In this document: positions 17,914-27,426 of the stretch, in pieces
Layout of the letters: each line of letters opens with the position of its first letter
Numbering within the stretch: the stretch's first letter is position 1
Assembly (NCBI RefSeq): GCF_023195915.1
Contig: NZ_JALPRP010000001.1
Span: forward strand, 558,001-622,000
Reading direction: 5' to 3'
Length of the DNA: 64,000 bases
DNA from: Methanoculleus sp. 7T
GTDB lineage: Archaea > Halobacteriota > Methanomicrobia > Methanomicrobiales > Methanoculleaceae
Translations under genes and position numbers: made by a program
Notes under the pieces: model-generated
What the model saw: the letters and a program-made list of their open reading frames with translations, nothing else
Told to the model about the DNA's origin: nothing
Databases searched by the model: none

Positions 17914-18049
17914 TCCGTTCTTCCTTCAACGTCGCCATGGTGCCGCACAGCCGTCTCTCCGACTGTGCCGGTGATCGGGGGAGTTCGCCGCACCGGGTGC
18001 GGAATAGAGAGTGGGCACAGTGCTTCCTGCCCGGTTCATACCCCTATGA

Positions 18050-18061
18050 GGTAGAGGTACC
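18050..18061. promoter_or_regulatory. GGTAGAGGTACC motif upstream of paralogue 3
   Basis: It resembles the inverted repeat at 7533-7544 (shared GGTAGANNTACC) and abuts the TATA-like element at 18060-18069. A shared regulator of beta-helix genes is possible but rests on two sites. Confidence 0.3.
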
Positions 18062-18187
18062 ATTTAAGGGTTTAGTCGGTCGCTCCTGCTGAAGAGCGGC
18101 ACTCGCAGGGCCGGATGGCAAACAACCCGATTTCTCGCATCCGCCTCGGCCGGAGGAACGAACAAGGGACATCCCGAAACACCCCCC

Positions 18188-19750
18188 TCAGACGTGAAGA
18201 TGAGCCTCACCGGCCGGCAGGACCTTAAGACCCGCTAGAGTTACATCCTCTGCCTTCGCCCCCGTAATCAGGACCGGCCGGGGGGAATCGGAGAATATCT
18301 TGCCAGAATACGTGATGTTTGTGTTGTTTGTGGCATACACCAGCGTCTCCGGCCGATCTCCCGATGCCGTGATTTCGACGGTCGAGTTGAAGAAGCCTGC
18401 CTTGACCGTCGAATTTACCGGGAGTTCACCGGGAAGACACCCCAATACCGCCCCTTTGCCGTCGATACCCGCCGGATTGGCCAGGGTGAAGTTTCCGATG
18501 AGAGCATTCTCCACGCCGCAGACGAAGAGGCCCCAGCCGTTCGAGTCGAGGCTCGTGCAATAGTCCATCACAAGGGAGGGATTCTCGGAGACGGGCATGG
18601 ACCGGAGGATGCAGTAAGATATAGGCTTTGCAGAGACCCCAGTTGTCGGGAGTCGGCCTGTGCCGCTCTCGGTGCAGTTATACAGAAGCATCCCGGCCGG
18701 GTTGCTGATAAAGTAGCCAAATGCGCTGTTTCCTTCGGCCCCGCAGTTTATCAGGGATATCTGTCCCCCGGGGAGGTAGAAGCCGGACCCGAAGAAGTCA
18801 GGGTCGCCTACTCGGTAGGTTTCGGGATAGGGTTTCTGTCCGTTGTTCCTGCTTGAGCAGTTGATGAAGACACAGTCCCTCTTCTCGGGGTCCCACTCGA
18901 AGTGGAACCCGGACTCCAGGCTCCCCTCTGCGGAACAGTTGCTCACGCGGAGAGTTTCGATGCTGTTTAACTCTGCAAAGTCGAATCCGGTCACCCACTG
19001 GTTGAACGCCCCGTATCGGCCGCAGCCGGTCGCGTGACAGTTCTCATACCTGACGTTTTTGATTGTCGTATTCTCCGAGCCCCAAGCATTATGGAGGAAC
19101 CCATACGTCCCGGTATCCACGGCCTTGCAGTTGACGAACTCGATATCCTCGAGCGTTGGGGCGTAGACGTTCGGGTTGTGGAGCAGGAGAAAGACTGCCT
19201 GAATGCTTGCGTCCGCAGTACCGGTAACGTTGTAGACCCGAGCGCTGCCGGCATAGATGGTGAGAACGCCGAGCCACTGGCCGAGGTCGAGGGTCGTGTT
19301 CGTGCTCATATTCGTGTAGCCGGCCCCTCTGATATGGAACCCGTCCAGGGTGACACGCTCCTCCGAGACATTGAGGATCCCGTTCCGGCTGAACTCAAGA
19401 TACGTCGCGTCCGGCCCCTGCCCGAGAAGCGTCGTTCCCGCCGCCGGGAAGATGCTCCCGGAACAGTTGAACGTGCCGTCGGAGAGGACGACCGTTCCGC
19501 CGTCCGGTAGCGCATCGAGCGCTGTCTGGATCTCCGTTTGGTCGTCGAACCCGTCGCAGGCGTAGTTCGCCCGGGCCTTAAACGCCGGACTGCCGTCGCC
19601 TGCCGCCACAACAACCGGCGCTGCAGCAACACTCTGGACAAGCAGGAGGACAAACATGATCAGGACGGGGGCCGATCGGTACCTCGCGGTACCGAGTGCC
19701 CCATGTGTGCTCGCCGGACCTATAGGCCCTGAAGATGGACGTAGCGTCAT
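18188..19750 (-). CDS. Secreted parallel beta-helix protein, paralogue 4
   Basis: The 520-residue protein has a long basic N-region and hydrophobic core (about 28-43) ending SVAAA, a likely signal peptide. The beta-helix core follows: YACDGFDDQTEIQTAL, GGTVVLSDGTFNC, DTGTYGFL, WVTGFDFAELNS, ESGFHFE, NNGQKPYP. The C-terminus has further rungs and no accessory domain. The frame is open upstream to 19858, but the ATG at 19750 has GGGAGGGTGAGG directly ahead, so it is preferred. It lies in the same direction as paralogues 1-3; the 274-base spacer to the next gene argues against tight coupling. It is the most divergent of the four minus-strand copies in the middle of the chain (an IETLRVSNC rung replaces IEGLRVKNC). 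Confidence 0.83.
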   Translation of the reverse strand: MTLRPSSGPIGPASTHGALGTARYRSAPVLIMFVLLLVQSVAAAPVVVAAGDGSPAFKARANYACDGFDDQTEIQTALDALPDGGTVVLSDGTFNCSGSIFPAAGTTLLGQGPDATYLEFSRNGILNVSEERVTLDGFHIRGAGYTNMSTNTTLDLGQWLGVLTIYAGSARVYNVTGTADASIQAVFLLLHNPNVYAPTLEDIEFVNCKAVDTGTYGFLHNAWGSENTTIKNVRYENCHATGCGRYGAFNQWVTGFDFAELNSIETLRVSNCSAEGSLESGFHFEWDPEKRDCVFINCSSRNNGQKPYPETYRVGDPDFFGSGFYLPGGQISLINCGAEGNSAFGYFISNPAGMLLYNCTESGTGRLPTTGVSAKPISYCILRSMPVSENPSLVMDYCTSLDSNGWGLFVCGVENALIGNFTLANPAGIDGKGAVLGCLPGELPVNSTVKAGFFNSTVEITASGDRPETLVYATNNTNITYSGKIFSDSPRPVLITGAKAEDVTLAGLKVLPAGEAHLHV

Positions 19751-20353
19751 CCTCACCCTCCCGAACCCGAACCAAAGTGGCCGCCGATACGAAGCCCCTG
19801 TCGAGTTTGCTGCAGGTTTATCGCAAGCAAAGGGGAGGATCGATGAATCCAGCCGCACCGTGCCGGCAATGTGCCGATCAGCTCACAACTGCGCAAGAAC
19901 ATAAAGCCTGATCCCCATCGCCACCAAACCTTCGTAAAGCGGACATTCTCGCGCAACCAGCAGCGTCGGCCGGTATCGGAGAGGTTACGCTCGGGGAATG
20001 GTGCTCTACGATTATAAATGTGATCCTATAACCCGACACCAGGCACCTTCATCGGATCCGCATCTCGATTGGGATTTGCAGCCTGCGGCTCAGTGCTCGG
20101 AGAGGTCTCCCCCAAACCTCCGTCGGCCGATGCGGCCTCGTCAACACCCTGCACAGACGAGGGTGTGCAAATTCAGCACCGGCATCAGCACCTCGAACTC
20201 CGTAACACACCCGATCCCACGACCGACATTAAGGCAGCCTATCCCAATCTGTGCTTTTCCAATATCATTCGGATAACCGAGTTGTCGCTCCGGAGGCACC
20301 GAGGCACGCAACCACAACACCTATATACAATCATGGGGGAGGGGAGGGACGGG
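19751..20353. other. Divergent intergenic region
   Basis: About 600 bases between paralogue 4 and the GT at 20354. Frames present have poor coding character and I see no domain. The only recognisable element is the TATA box at 20318-20326 for the downstream GT. Confidence 0.45.
20318..20326 (+). promoter_or_regulatory. TATA box of the GT-epimerase-aminotransferase unit
   Basis: ACCTATATA lies about 30 bases upstream of the ATG at 20354, supporting that start over the in-frame ATG at 20333. Confidence 0.5.
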
Positions 20354-21463
20354 ATGAGGATCTGCTATCTCGCCACGTGGACCGCGAGCACCGAGAAAAT
20401 GGCAAAATATTTTGCAAAGAGGGGAAACGAGGTCCATTTCATAACATTCGACGACCCGATGTACGACTACGACCCCGAAGAAGTTTTGGTGCACGACCTG
20501 CGCAAGTCCGGGAGATGGCCGATACATCGCAAACTGCTCAATTCGATCCTCTATCGGACAATCAGAGCACGGCGAGAGATTAACAGGATTCAACCGGATA
20601 TCATCCACTCGCATTACGCTACAGAATACGGCATCATCGGTTTGCTCTTGAGGAGGCACCCGTTCGTCCTGTCGGTATGGGGTTCTGATGTCCTGATCGA
20701 CCTCAAAGGCCGGATGGGCCCCCTTATCCTTCAAGTTCTCAGGGCCGCAGACCATGTCCACTGCGACGGGAGAAATACATACCAGGCGGTTATCGAGCAG
20801 GGGATCCTCCCGCCGAAGGTGTCGCTCATCTATTTCGGGGTGGATACGGAAAATTTCAGGCCGAACTCGCCCGACGAAGGGCGGCCGAGAGAGGAGGGCA
20901 ACCCCGTAAAGCGGATCATCAGCACTAGGATGCACCGCCCAATCTACGACGTCGGCACACTTATCGAGGCCATCCCGCTTGTTCTCAAGGAGTACCCGGA
21001 TGCACAGTTTACTGTCGTGGGAGGCGGACCTTTGAGGGAGACCCTCATGGATACCGCAAAGAAAGCGGGCATCGACGGGGTAACCGATTTCCCCGGCGTT
21101 GTCCACAACAAAGACCTGCCGCATCTGCTCAACGCTGCAGACATCTACGTCTCGACGTCGCTCTCGGACTCGGGCCTCGCCATCAGCACCGCAGAGGCGA
21201 TGGCATGCGGCCTGCCCGTGATCATCACGGACTTCGGGGATAACGCGAACTGGGTTGAGGAGAACAAGAACGGATTTGTCATACCGGCCCGCTCCCCAAA
21301 GGCGCTGGCGGAGAAGATCGTCTACCTCTGCAAGCACCCGCTGGAGCGAGAGCGGATCGGGAAGAATAACTGGCTCAAGATGTCGGAGGAGTACAACTAC
21401 TACAGAGAGATGGAGAAAATCGCTGCTGTATACTCGTATTTAATGAACGGAGGGGGAAAATGA
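20354..21463 (+). CDS. Glycosyltransferase family 4 protein
   Basis: GT-B sugar transferase of 369 residues from the ATG at 20354 (MRICYLATWTASTEKMAKYF). This start is preceded by GGGGAGGGACGGG and lies about 30 bases from a TATA box. Motifs: DIIHSHYATEYGIIG and LSVWGSDVL in the N-half, then TRMHRPIYDVGTLIEA, FTVVGGGPLR and the EX7E-type SDSGLAISTAEAMACGLPVI. The SVWGSDVL segment occurs in GT4 enzymes of exopolysaccharide loci. Its stop overlaps the next gene (ATGA), giving a unit with an epimerase and then an aminotransferase, which suggests it transfers an unusual, possibly amino-, sugar (inference). Confidence 0.87.
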   Translation: MRICYLATWTASTEKMAKYFAKRGNEVHFITFDDPMYDYDPEEVLVHDLRKSGRWPIHRKLLNSILYRTIRARREINRIQPDIIHSHYATEYGIIGLLLRRHPFVLSVWGSDVLIDLKGRMGPLILQVLRAADHVHCDGRNTYQAVIEQGILPPKVSLIYFGVDTENFRPNSPDEGRPREEGNPVKRIISTRMHRPIYDVGTLIEAIPLVLKEYPDAQFTVVGGGPLRETLMDTAKKAGIDGVTDFPGVVHNKDLPHLLNAADIYVSTSLSDSGLAISTAEAMACGLPVIITDFGDNANWVEENKNGFVIPARSPKALAEKIVYLCKHPLERERIGKNNWLKMSEEYNYYREMEKIAAVYSYLMNGGGK

Positions 21464-22416
21464 AGGTACTGATCACCGGCGGCGCAGGCTTTGTCGGGTC
21501 GCATCTCTGCGATACGTACACGAAACGAGGAGATACCGTCCTGTGCCTGGACAACTTCCTGAACGGCAACCTGACCAACATCCGGCACCTGCTCACGTAC
21601 CGGAACTTCAAACTGATTAATGGGGATATCAAGAACTTTGATCTGCTGGAAAAACTGATGCGGGATGTGGATGCCGTCATTCATCTGGCAGCGCAGATAC
21701 ATGTCGACCGCTCCATCATAGAACCGAGACTAACCTATGAAACAAACGTTCTCGGGACGCAGAACGTGCTTGAGGTGGCCCGGATGTACGATGTCGGGAA
21801 GGTAATCCATGCCTCCACAAGCGAAGTCTACGGCTCCGCCCAGTACTCTCCGATGGATGAAGCGCACCCACTAAACGCACCGCATCCCTACGGAGCAAGC
21901 AAAATCGCGGCAGACCGGATGTGCTATGCATACATCAACACCTACGGGATGAACATCGCCGTCGTCCGGCCGTTCAACATCTACGGTTCGCACCAAAAGG
22001 ACTCCGGGTACGGGGGGGCAATCTCCATCTTCATCCGGAGGGTGCTCAACGGGAGCCCGCCGATCATCTATGGTGACGGAAGCCAGACAAGAGATTATAC
22101 CTACATATACGACATTGTGCGGGCATACGACATCCTCCTCAACTATGAGGGGACGCTGACGGAACCGATCAATTTCGGGACGGGCACCGAGATCAAGATC
22201 ATCGATCTCGCGAATACAATCATCGATCTCTGCGGGAAAGAGATCGAGCCGGTCCATGTGGACCCAAGACCCGGAGAAGTGCAGCGGCTCATCGCCGACA
22301 TCTCGAAGGCCAGAGGATTGGGCTGGAAGCCCGAGTACTCGATCAGCCGGGGGCTCGAAGAACTCGTCGACTGGTATAGGAACTATCGGTTTGAAGAGTG
22401 GACAAAACCACGCTAG
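21460..22416 (+). CDS. NAD-dependent nucleotide-sugar epimerase/dehydratase (extended SDR)
   Basis: The 318-residue Rossmann protein opens MKVLITGGAGFVGSHLCD (GGxGFxG). Other motifs: HLAAQIHVDRS, the SDR Thr/Ser-Tyr-Lys triad (ASTSEVYG, then YGASK), VRPFNIYG and RDYTYIYDIVRA. The pattern is typical of UDP-glucose 4-epimerase and dTDP-glucose 4,6-dehydratase relatives; which reaction it runs is not decidable here. It overlaps the GT by 4 bases and is followed 134 bases later by a DegT-type aminotransferase. A 4-keto intermediate made here could be the substrate for that aminotransferase (inference). Confidence 0.88.
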   Translation: MKVLITGGAGFVGSHLCDTYTKRGDTVLCLDNFLNGNLTNIRHLLTYRNFKLINGDIKNFDLLEKLMRDVDAVIHLAAQIHVDRSIIEPRLTYETNVLGTQNVLEVARMYDVGKVIHASTSEVYGSAQYSPMDEAHPLNAPHPYGASKIAADRMCYAYINTYGMNIAVVRPFNIYGSHQKDSGYGGAISIFIRRVLNGSPPIIYGDGSQTRDYTYIYDIVRAYDILLNYEGTLTEPINFGTGTEIKIIDLANTIIDLCGKEIEPVHVDPRPGEVQRLIADISKARGLGWKPEYSISRGLEELVDWYRNYRFEEWTKPR

Positions 22417-22550
22417 CAAGGTTTCCATCAGTCTTCGCCGTCGCCGCCCATCCGGAATCTCCCGAAAGTATCTTATACCCCAAGGCGGGACAACTGCCCG
22501 TCTCGACTCGTAGCGACGGAGACTCCGAGACGGCACAAGGAGGGCATGAC

Positions 22551-23678
22551 GTGCAGGTACCACTTTTCCAGATATTCTGGAACGACGGCGATATCGAAAA
22601 GATCGGGGATGTGATCAAGCGGGGTATGTTCTGGACGACCGGCCCTGATGTCGAGAGATTCGAAAGAGCAATCTGCGATTATATCGGCGCGGGATACTGC
22701 ACGACGTTCAACTCCGGCACTTCCGCACTTCACGCCGGGCTCTTGGCTCATGGAATTCGTGGGGGCGATGAAGTCATCGTCCCCTCGTTCACCTTCATCG
22801 CGACCGCGAACGCACCGCTCATGGTGGGCGCAAAACCGGTCTTCGCAGATATCAACAGAGAGAACTTGGGGTTGGACCCGGAAGATGTGCAGGAGCGGAT
22901 CACCGAAAAGACAAAAGCGATCATTCCCGTTCATTACGGTGGATGCCCGTGCTCGATTGAAGCGTTGCGCGAGATCGCCGCAGATCACAACCTCCTCCTC
23001 TTCGAAGATGCGGCAGAAGCGTTCGGAGCCGGAGTGCGGGGCGCAAGGGTCGGAACCTTTGGAGATCTGGCTATGTTCAGTTTCTGCCAGAACAAGGTCA
23101 TCACGACCGGAGAGGGAGGCGCCATCGTCACAGACTCAAAGGACCTTGACGAACGGTTGAGGCTGATCCGGTCTCACGGGCGGCAGGAGCACGGTAACTA
23201 CTTCTCCTCGTCGGAATGCGCGGATTACGTCGGTTTAGGATTCAACTTCAGGATGCCGGATATTCTGGCGGGTCTCGGGTTGAGCCAACTGGAGAATGTC
23301 GATAAGATCATTGGGATGAGACGCCGCTGTGCAGAGTGCTACAGGCAGGAACTATCGGGAATCAGTTGGATCGAGGTTCCGGAGACTCCTCCGGGGGACT
23401 TCAACGTATACCAACTCTTCTCGGTCCTGGTCGACGGGGCCGGCATGACCAGGGACGACGTCATTAAACAGTTACAGAACTTCAACATAGCATCAAAGGT
23501 GTACTTCTCCCCGGTTCACCTGACGCGCTACTACCGAGATACGTTCGGATATACCGGAGGGGAACTGCCCGTCACCGAGGAGATCGCCGGGAAGGTGCTC
23601 AGCCTGCCGATGTATCCGACCCTGCAACGCCCCGAGATCGCTTACATCGCGCATGTGTTGCGGAACATGGGGGGTTGA
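22551..23678 (+). CDS. DegT/DnrJ/EryC1/StrS-family sugar aminotransferase
   Basis: PLP-dependent aminotransferase of nucleotide-linked keto-sugars, 375 residues. Signatures in order: FNSGTSALHAGLLA (phosphate-binding), PSFTFIATANA, LFEDAAEAFGA, and the cofactor Lys in SFCQNKVITTGEGG. The C-terminal domain has FNFRMPDILAGLGLSQLENV. The frame is open to 22398, inside the epimerase, but GTG at 22551 is preceded by AAGGAGG with 7-base spacing and gives the conserved start VPLFQ. It probably makes an amino sugar for the surface glycan, together with the epimerase directly upstream. Confidence 0.9.
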   Translation: MQVPLFQIFWNDGDIEKIGDVIKRGMFWTTGPDVERFERAICDYIGAGYCTTFNSGTSALHAGLLAHGIRGGDEVIVPSFTFIATANAPLMVGAKPVFADINRENLGLDPEDVQERITEKTKAIIPVHYGGCPCSIEALREIAADHNLLLFEDAAEAFGAGVRGARVGTFGDLAMFSFCQNKVITTGEGGAIVTDSKDLDERLRLIRSHGRQEHGNYFSSSECADYVGLGFNFRMPDILAGLGLSQLENVDKIIGMRRRCAECYRQELSGISWIEVPETPPGDFNVYQLFSVLVDGAGMTRDDVIKQLQNFNIASKVYFSPVHLTRYYRDTFGYTGGELPVTEEIAGKVLSLPMYPTLQRPEIAYIAHVLRNMGG

Positions 23679-23801
23679 TGATGGCTCCGCCAATACAATT
23701 GCGCCTCCTAAAGACCGGATACGGCACCCGGGCCGACGCAGAGGCGACCGGCCATATTCCCGGCCGGCCTCACGGGAGAGCTCCTGCATGGGAGGATGCG
23801 G

Positions 23802-24941
23802 ATGGTTGCGAGTGAGGAGATGCTCACCCCCGGCATGGCACAGGAAAATCCCGCATTATGGGACCTGTTTACCGGAAAAGAAGAGTATGACCCGGCGGTC
23901 GTCGACCGGTTCGGGCGCGTGCCACCCAACGCCTGCGGAAGTGAGGATTTCTTTGCACCTCTCGTCTCTCAGTACCTCATCGAGCGCGGATGCGAGTTTG
24001 AGTATCCTGACGGGCAACCCTTTGCAGTCTGCCTTACCCACGACATCGACCACATATACCAATCGCTTCTTGAGAAAGGGCTGACCGCTGCCGCGGCAAT
24101 CCGGGACGGGAGATTCCAGAGCGCTCTACAGACGATCCGCCAGATTCAAAACAGACGCCACCCATGGTGCAACCTCCGTGCGATCGCCGAGATTGAGGAG
24201 CGTTACGGGGCTAGGTCGAGTTTCTTCATCTTGGCGCTGGATCCCGCCGACCAGGATTATACCTACGATGCTTCGGATCTGGAGAGCGACCTAGGAGAGA
24301 TAGCAGACGAGGGGTGGGGAGTCGGGTTGCATGGGGGATACCTAGCATCGAACGGCCTTGAAGGGCTCCTAAATGATAAAAGGAGGCTTGAGAAGATCCT
24401 CGGAAAACCGGTCCTCGGCTACAGAGCCCATAACCTCAGGTTCAAAGTGCCGGAAACCTGGGAACTGCTCGCAAAGGCGGGATTTCGGTACGACACCACC
24501 TATGGACATGCGGGCCGTGCCGGTTTCCGGAACGGCATGTGTCACCCGTTTCGGCCGTTCAATCTGAACACCGGCCGATTTGTCGACATTATGGAACTAC
24601 CTCTCGCGATCATGGACCGGACGTGCCTCACGTATCTGCAACTTGACGCTCGCACTACCTATGATCTTGCAGTCCGGCTGATCGATACCGTAGCGGCATG
24701 CCGCGGTGTGCTGACCATCCTCTGGCACAACACCACCATGGACGGGGCGCTTGTCGGAGCGTACGAGAAGATTCTGCAGCACTGCTCGGAACGCGGGGCA
24801 TGGATAACGAGCGGAGAGGAGATCTGCTCGTGGTGGCAGAAGCAAGGCACCTGCCCCTCCCCTCAAAAAGAGCAGTCGTCCACGCCGAGGCGAACCTATT
24901 CGCCCCAGCCGCCGGTACACTCCGGAGCAGCGGGGCAGTAA
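23802..24941 (+). CDS. Polysaccharide deacetylase (NodB-like, CE4-related) family protein
   Basis: The 379-residue protein carries CLTHDIDHIYQSLLEKG, the THDxD metal motif of CE4-like deacetylases. Later motifs are VGLHGGYLAS (His as metal ligand), GYRAHNLRF and LWHNTTMDG, the last probably the catalytic His region. There is no signal peptide, so it likely acts on nucleotide- or lipid-linked N-acetyl sugars in the cytoplasm. ATG at 23802 has GGGAGG 6 bases upstream; the ATG at 23796 abuts that site and is less likely. The C-terminal 25 residues are Pro/Ser-rich. It follows the aminotransferase by 123 bases in the same direction. Confidence 0.8.
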   Translation: MVASEEMLTPGMAQENPALWDLFTGKEEYDPAVVDRFGRVPPNACGSEDFFAPLVSQYLIERGCEFEYPDGQPFAVCLTHDIDHIYQSLLEKGLTAAAAIRDGRFQSALQTIRQIQNRRHPWCNLRAIAEIEERYGARSSFFILALDPADQDYTYDASDLESDLGEIADEGWGVGLHGGYLASNGLEGLLNDKRRLEKILGKPVLGYRAHNLRFKVPETWELLAKAGFRYDTTYGHAGRAGFRNGMCHPFRPFNLNTGRFVDIMELPLAIMDRTCLTYLQLDARTTYDLAVRLIDTVAACRGVLTILWHNTTMDGALVGAYEKILQHCSERGAWITSGEEICSWWQKQGTCPSPQKEQSSTPRRTYSPQPPVHSGAAGQ

Positions 24942-24961
24942 CTGTTGCACCCCGCAAGGGA

Positions 24962-24969
24962 CATATATA
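24962..24969 (+). promoter_or_regulatory. TATA box of beta-helix paralogue 5
   Basis: CATATATA lies about 75 bases above the GTG start at 25040, implying a leader near 50 bases. Confidence 0.45.
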
Positions 24970-25039
24970 GAGGAAGAGACATTGAGAGCACCACGCTGCG
25001 ACAGACTGCAGATACCTTCACAGGGGTCGTCTTGGTGAG

Positions 25040-26509
25040 GTGAGAGAACTGAACCGCGTGTATCTATCCATTCTCCTGATACTGGCGGTTATCCTTGCCA
25101 TAACCGCCGTCCATCTCGGCAACCGGGCCGCACCGGAGATTACACCTAGTGGGAGTGCCGCGCAGGCGCCGAGGGTCACGGTGGCCGCAAGCGACAGCAG
25201 CGCCGCCGCTCGGGCGTCGGCCGACTACCTCTGCGACGGGGTGGACGACCAACAGGAGATTCAGACGGCCCTCAACGCCCTTCCTGCCACCGGCGGAGAG
25301 GTTGTTTTGACCAAAGGGACGTTTCGGTGTACGGAGAACGTCGTCATGCCGGCCAATGCCGCCCTGCTCGGTCAGGGCGCCGGGGAGACGGCCATCGAAC
25401 TCGAGAATTCGATAATACACCTGAAACATGAGAACGCATCCCTGCAGGATCTCAGTGTCTCAGGATACCGGTATGATTGGAAACACCGGTGGGACGCCCC
25501 GGTGTTTATCACGGCAAGTAACGTCTCCGTTCGTGACGTCGCAGGAACCGCGGACAACACCGTGCATGCGGTCTTCTTTGTGGCAAGTATGGACGCGACC
25601 GATGACGGCAAGGTCGTCGAGAACATCGAGTTCTCCGGATGCAGTGCGCTCGACCCCGGAACGTTCGGCTTTATGCTCAGCGCGTCGCAGGGCGCGACGA
25701 ACAAATTGATACGAAACGTCACGTTCGTTGACTGCGAGGCGATCAACTGCGGACGGTACAGCCAGTTCGATCCGTGGGTCACCGGGTTCGATTTTGCCGA
25801 GCAGAACGACATAGAAAACCTGCAGGTGATCCGGTGCCGTGCCGAGGGGAGTTGGGAGTCAGGGTTCCATGTCGAGTCGCCTCGGAGTAAGACCAACGTC
25901 GTGATGATCGACTGCATCAGCAAAGAGAACGCACAGAAAGAGAAGACCGGAGTGGCTGAACCCGCCTTTGGGGCAGGGTATCTGGTGAACGGAGATATGC
26001 GCCTGACAAACTGCACATCGGAGGGGAACCATGTCGGCTTCTATTGCAGCGGCGGCGGTTTTGAAGTAGTCGACTGCACTGATAGGGATTCCCTGTTCGG
26101 GTATGCGCTCAGTAACCTGACTTCTCCGGCGGGGGTGCGCTTGACGTCCTGCAGTGCTACTGGGGAGTTGTATCCGATCTTCTTCGGCAGAGGGGATATG
26201 GTCGATGTGGCGCTTGAGAATCTTACACTCTCATCCGGCAATGCATCAGGCGAGGAAGCAGGTATTACCGTTGCGCGTGGCGTCCTGAACGCATCAGAGA
26301 TAGCAGTATCGAACTCAGATATTCGAGGATACCGATACGGCATAAACAATACCGCAGAAGGTGCCGTGCAGGTCAGAGACGTGGAGGTCGCCGGGGCCGT
26401 CGTAGATTTCATCAACTGCGATGTCCTGGACGAACCGGCATCGACTCCAATCACATCCGTGTTTTTCCGCGCGATAACTCTGCCGCGCCACCTTCGTCCG
26501 GGGCTTTAG
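25040..26509 (+). CDS. Exported parallel beta-helix protein, paralogue 5
   Basis: The 489-residue protein has a hydrophobic N-terminus (about 8-27, YLSILLILAVILAITAVHL) without a strong cleavage site, so it may be anchored. The core shares YLCDGVDDQQEIQTALNAL and GGEVVLTKGTFRC with paralogue 6, forming a second subfamily. The WVTGFDFAEQND and ESGFHVE signatures are kept; the NNGQKPYP motif of paralogues 1-4 is reduced to KENAQ. Start is uncertain: GTG at 25040 has GGTGAG abutting it; a second in-frame GTG at 25058 is possible. There is no accessory domain. It is in the same direction as the deacetylase upstream. Confidence 0.8.
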   Translation: MRELNRVYLSILLILAVILAITAVHLGNRAAPEITPSGSAAQAPRVTVAASDSSAAARASADYLCDGVDDQQEIQTALNALPATGGEVVLTKGTFRCTENVVMPANAALLGQGAGETAIELENSIIHLKHENASLQDLSVSGYRYDWKHRWDAPVFITASNVSVRDVAGTADNTVHAVFFVASMDATDDGKVVENIEFSGCSALDPGTFGFMLSASQGATNKLIRNVTFVDCEAINCGRYSQFDPWVTGFDFAEQNDIENLQVIRCRAEGSWESGFHVESPRSKTNVVMIDCISKENAQKEKTGVAEPAFGAGYLVNGDMRLTNCTSEGNHVGFYCSGGGFEVVDCTDRDSLFGYALSNLTSPAGVRLTSCSATGELYPIFFGRGDMVDVALENLTLSSGNASGEEAGITVARGVLNASEIAVSNSDIRGYRYGINNTAEGAVQVRDVEVAGAVVDFINCDVLDEPASTPITSVFFRAITLPRHLRPGL

Positions 26510-27426
26510 GACTATACCTCCCTCACCGTTTCCCTGATGCCTGCGGACATCCGGAGCGTTCACACTTGCCGATTGCCGCACCTTGCAACACGCCCTCAGC
26601 GGCGTCGAAGCCTTCCAACCCCGCTCATCAGGGAACCTCGTGCTCCGCGCCTCCGAGGTTGGATTCGAGCACTATCAGGTGCGAAGAAGAGAACTTGAGC
26701 ATCGTCGGATACGAAGGCAACGGGGTCCGAGCACCGGAGTGCATCGAACGACAGGCGGCAGTATTAGGGTGCGATGCGGCCGGCAAATTAAAGCAAGGGA
26801 AAACCGATACGGCAGATTCCCGAATGTCCTGCGCCCCGTCGGTTTTCCCCCGCACCATGATAAGGATTGTCTCCCACATCCTCCGGCATGAGAGGAGGCT
26901 CCATCGCACCCCGGTGTTCGTGTACCGATTGCTCCGCCGGGCACATAACGAGTCTTCTCGCGCTGCTCACGCCATGGAGCACCGCCCACCGCGTGGAGAG
27001 ACCTAGGTAAAGCCATGTTCATACCCCGGCCCCCCTTGCGAGCCGGATGCATCGCTGATTTACCGACCGTTTTGGGACCTCCCCACCGTCAGATTAGGCG
27101 ACGTTTTATATTCTGCGAAATTTGCGGTGCATTTCGAGAACTATTCCGTATTGGAGGAGTTCGAGACGAGGTGTACCCTCTGGCCGAGATCGATTATGGG
27201 ACGTGTCCAACTTATATATATAATATACGTAGATATACAAAGTCAACATATAGAGCCTCATTTAAATAATAAATCAGATTTTGGGATATTAATTTGAAAA
27301 ATGCCCGATATGTGAGTGATTACATTCCAAAATGATTTTATACCATTCTACTCAACTAAGTTTGTCCAATCAACCCACGCGTACAGACGACTCTTCGCGG
27401 ATTGGGCCAAACTTTGGGGTTTGCAT
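26510..27426. other. Long intergenic region between beta-helix paralogues 5 and 6
   Basis: About 900 bases. Several frames are open on both strands in the first half (for example 26566-27006) but no domain, good start signal or biased composition supports them. From about 27205 to 27300 the DNA is strongly AT-rich with a long TATA-like run (27209-27235), a likely promoter and possible regulatory region for paralogue 6, with a leader near 170 bases. Confidence 0.45.
27209..27235 (+). promoter_or_regulatory. AT-rich promoter of paralogue 6
   Basis: Alternating TATA sequence (TTATATATATAATATACGTA within the range) amid GC-rich DNA. Several overlapping TATA boxes could be used. Confidence 0.4.

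Noticed and set aside
20321-21337. 338-codon minus-strand frame opposite the GT at 20354
   Set aside because: Antisense shadow of a gene with strong GT4 motifs.
26566-27006. 146-codon plus-strand frame in the long gap before paralogue 6
   Set aside because: Other frames are equally open, composition is not protein-like (many Arg/Pro/Cys), no homologous motif recognised.
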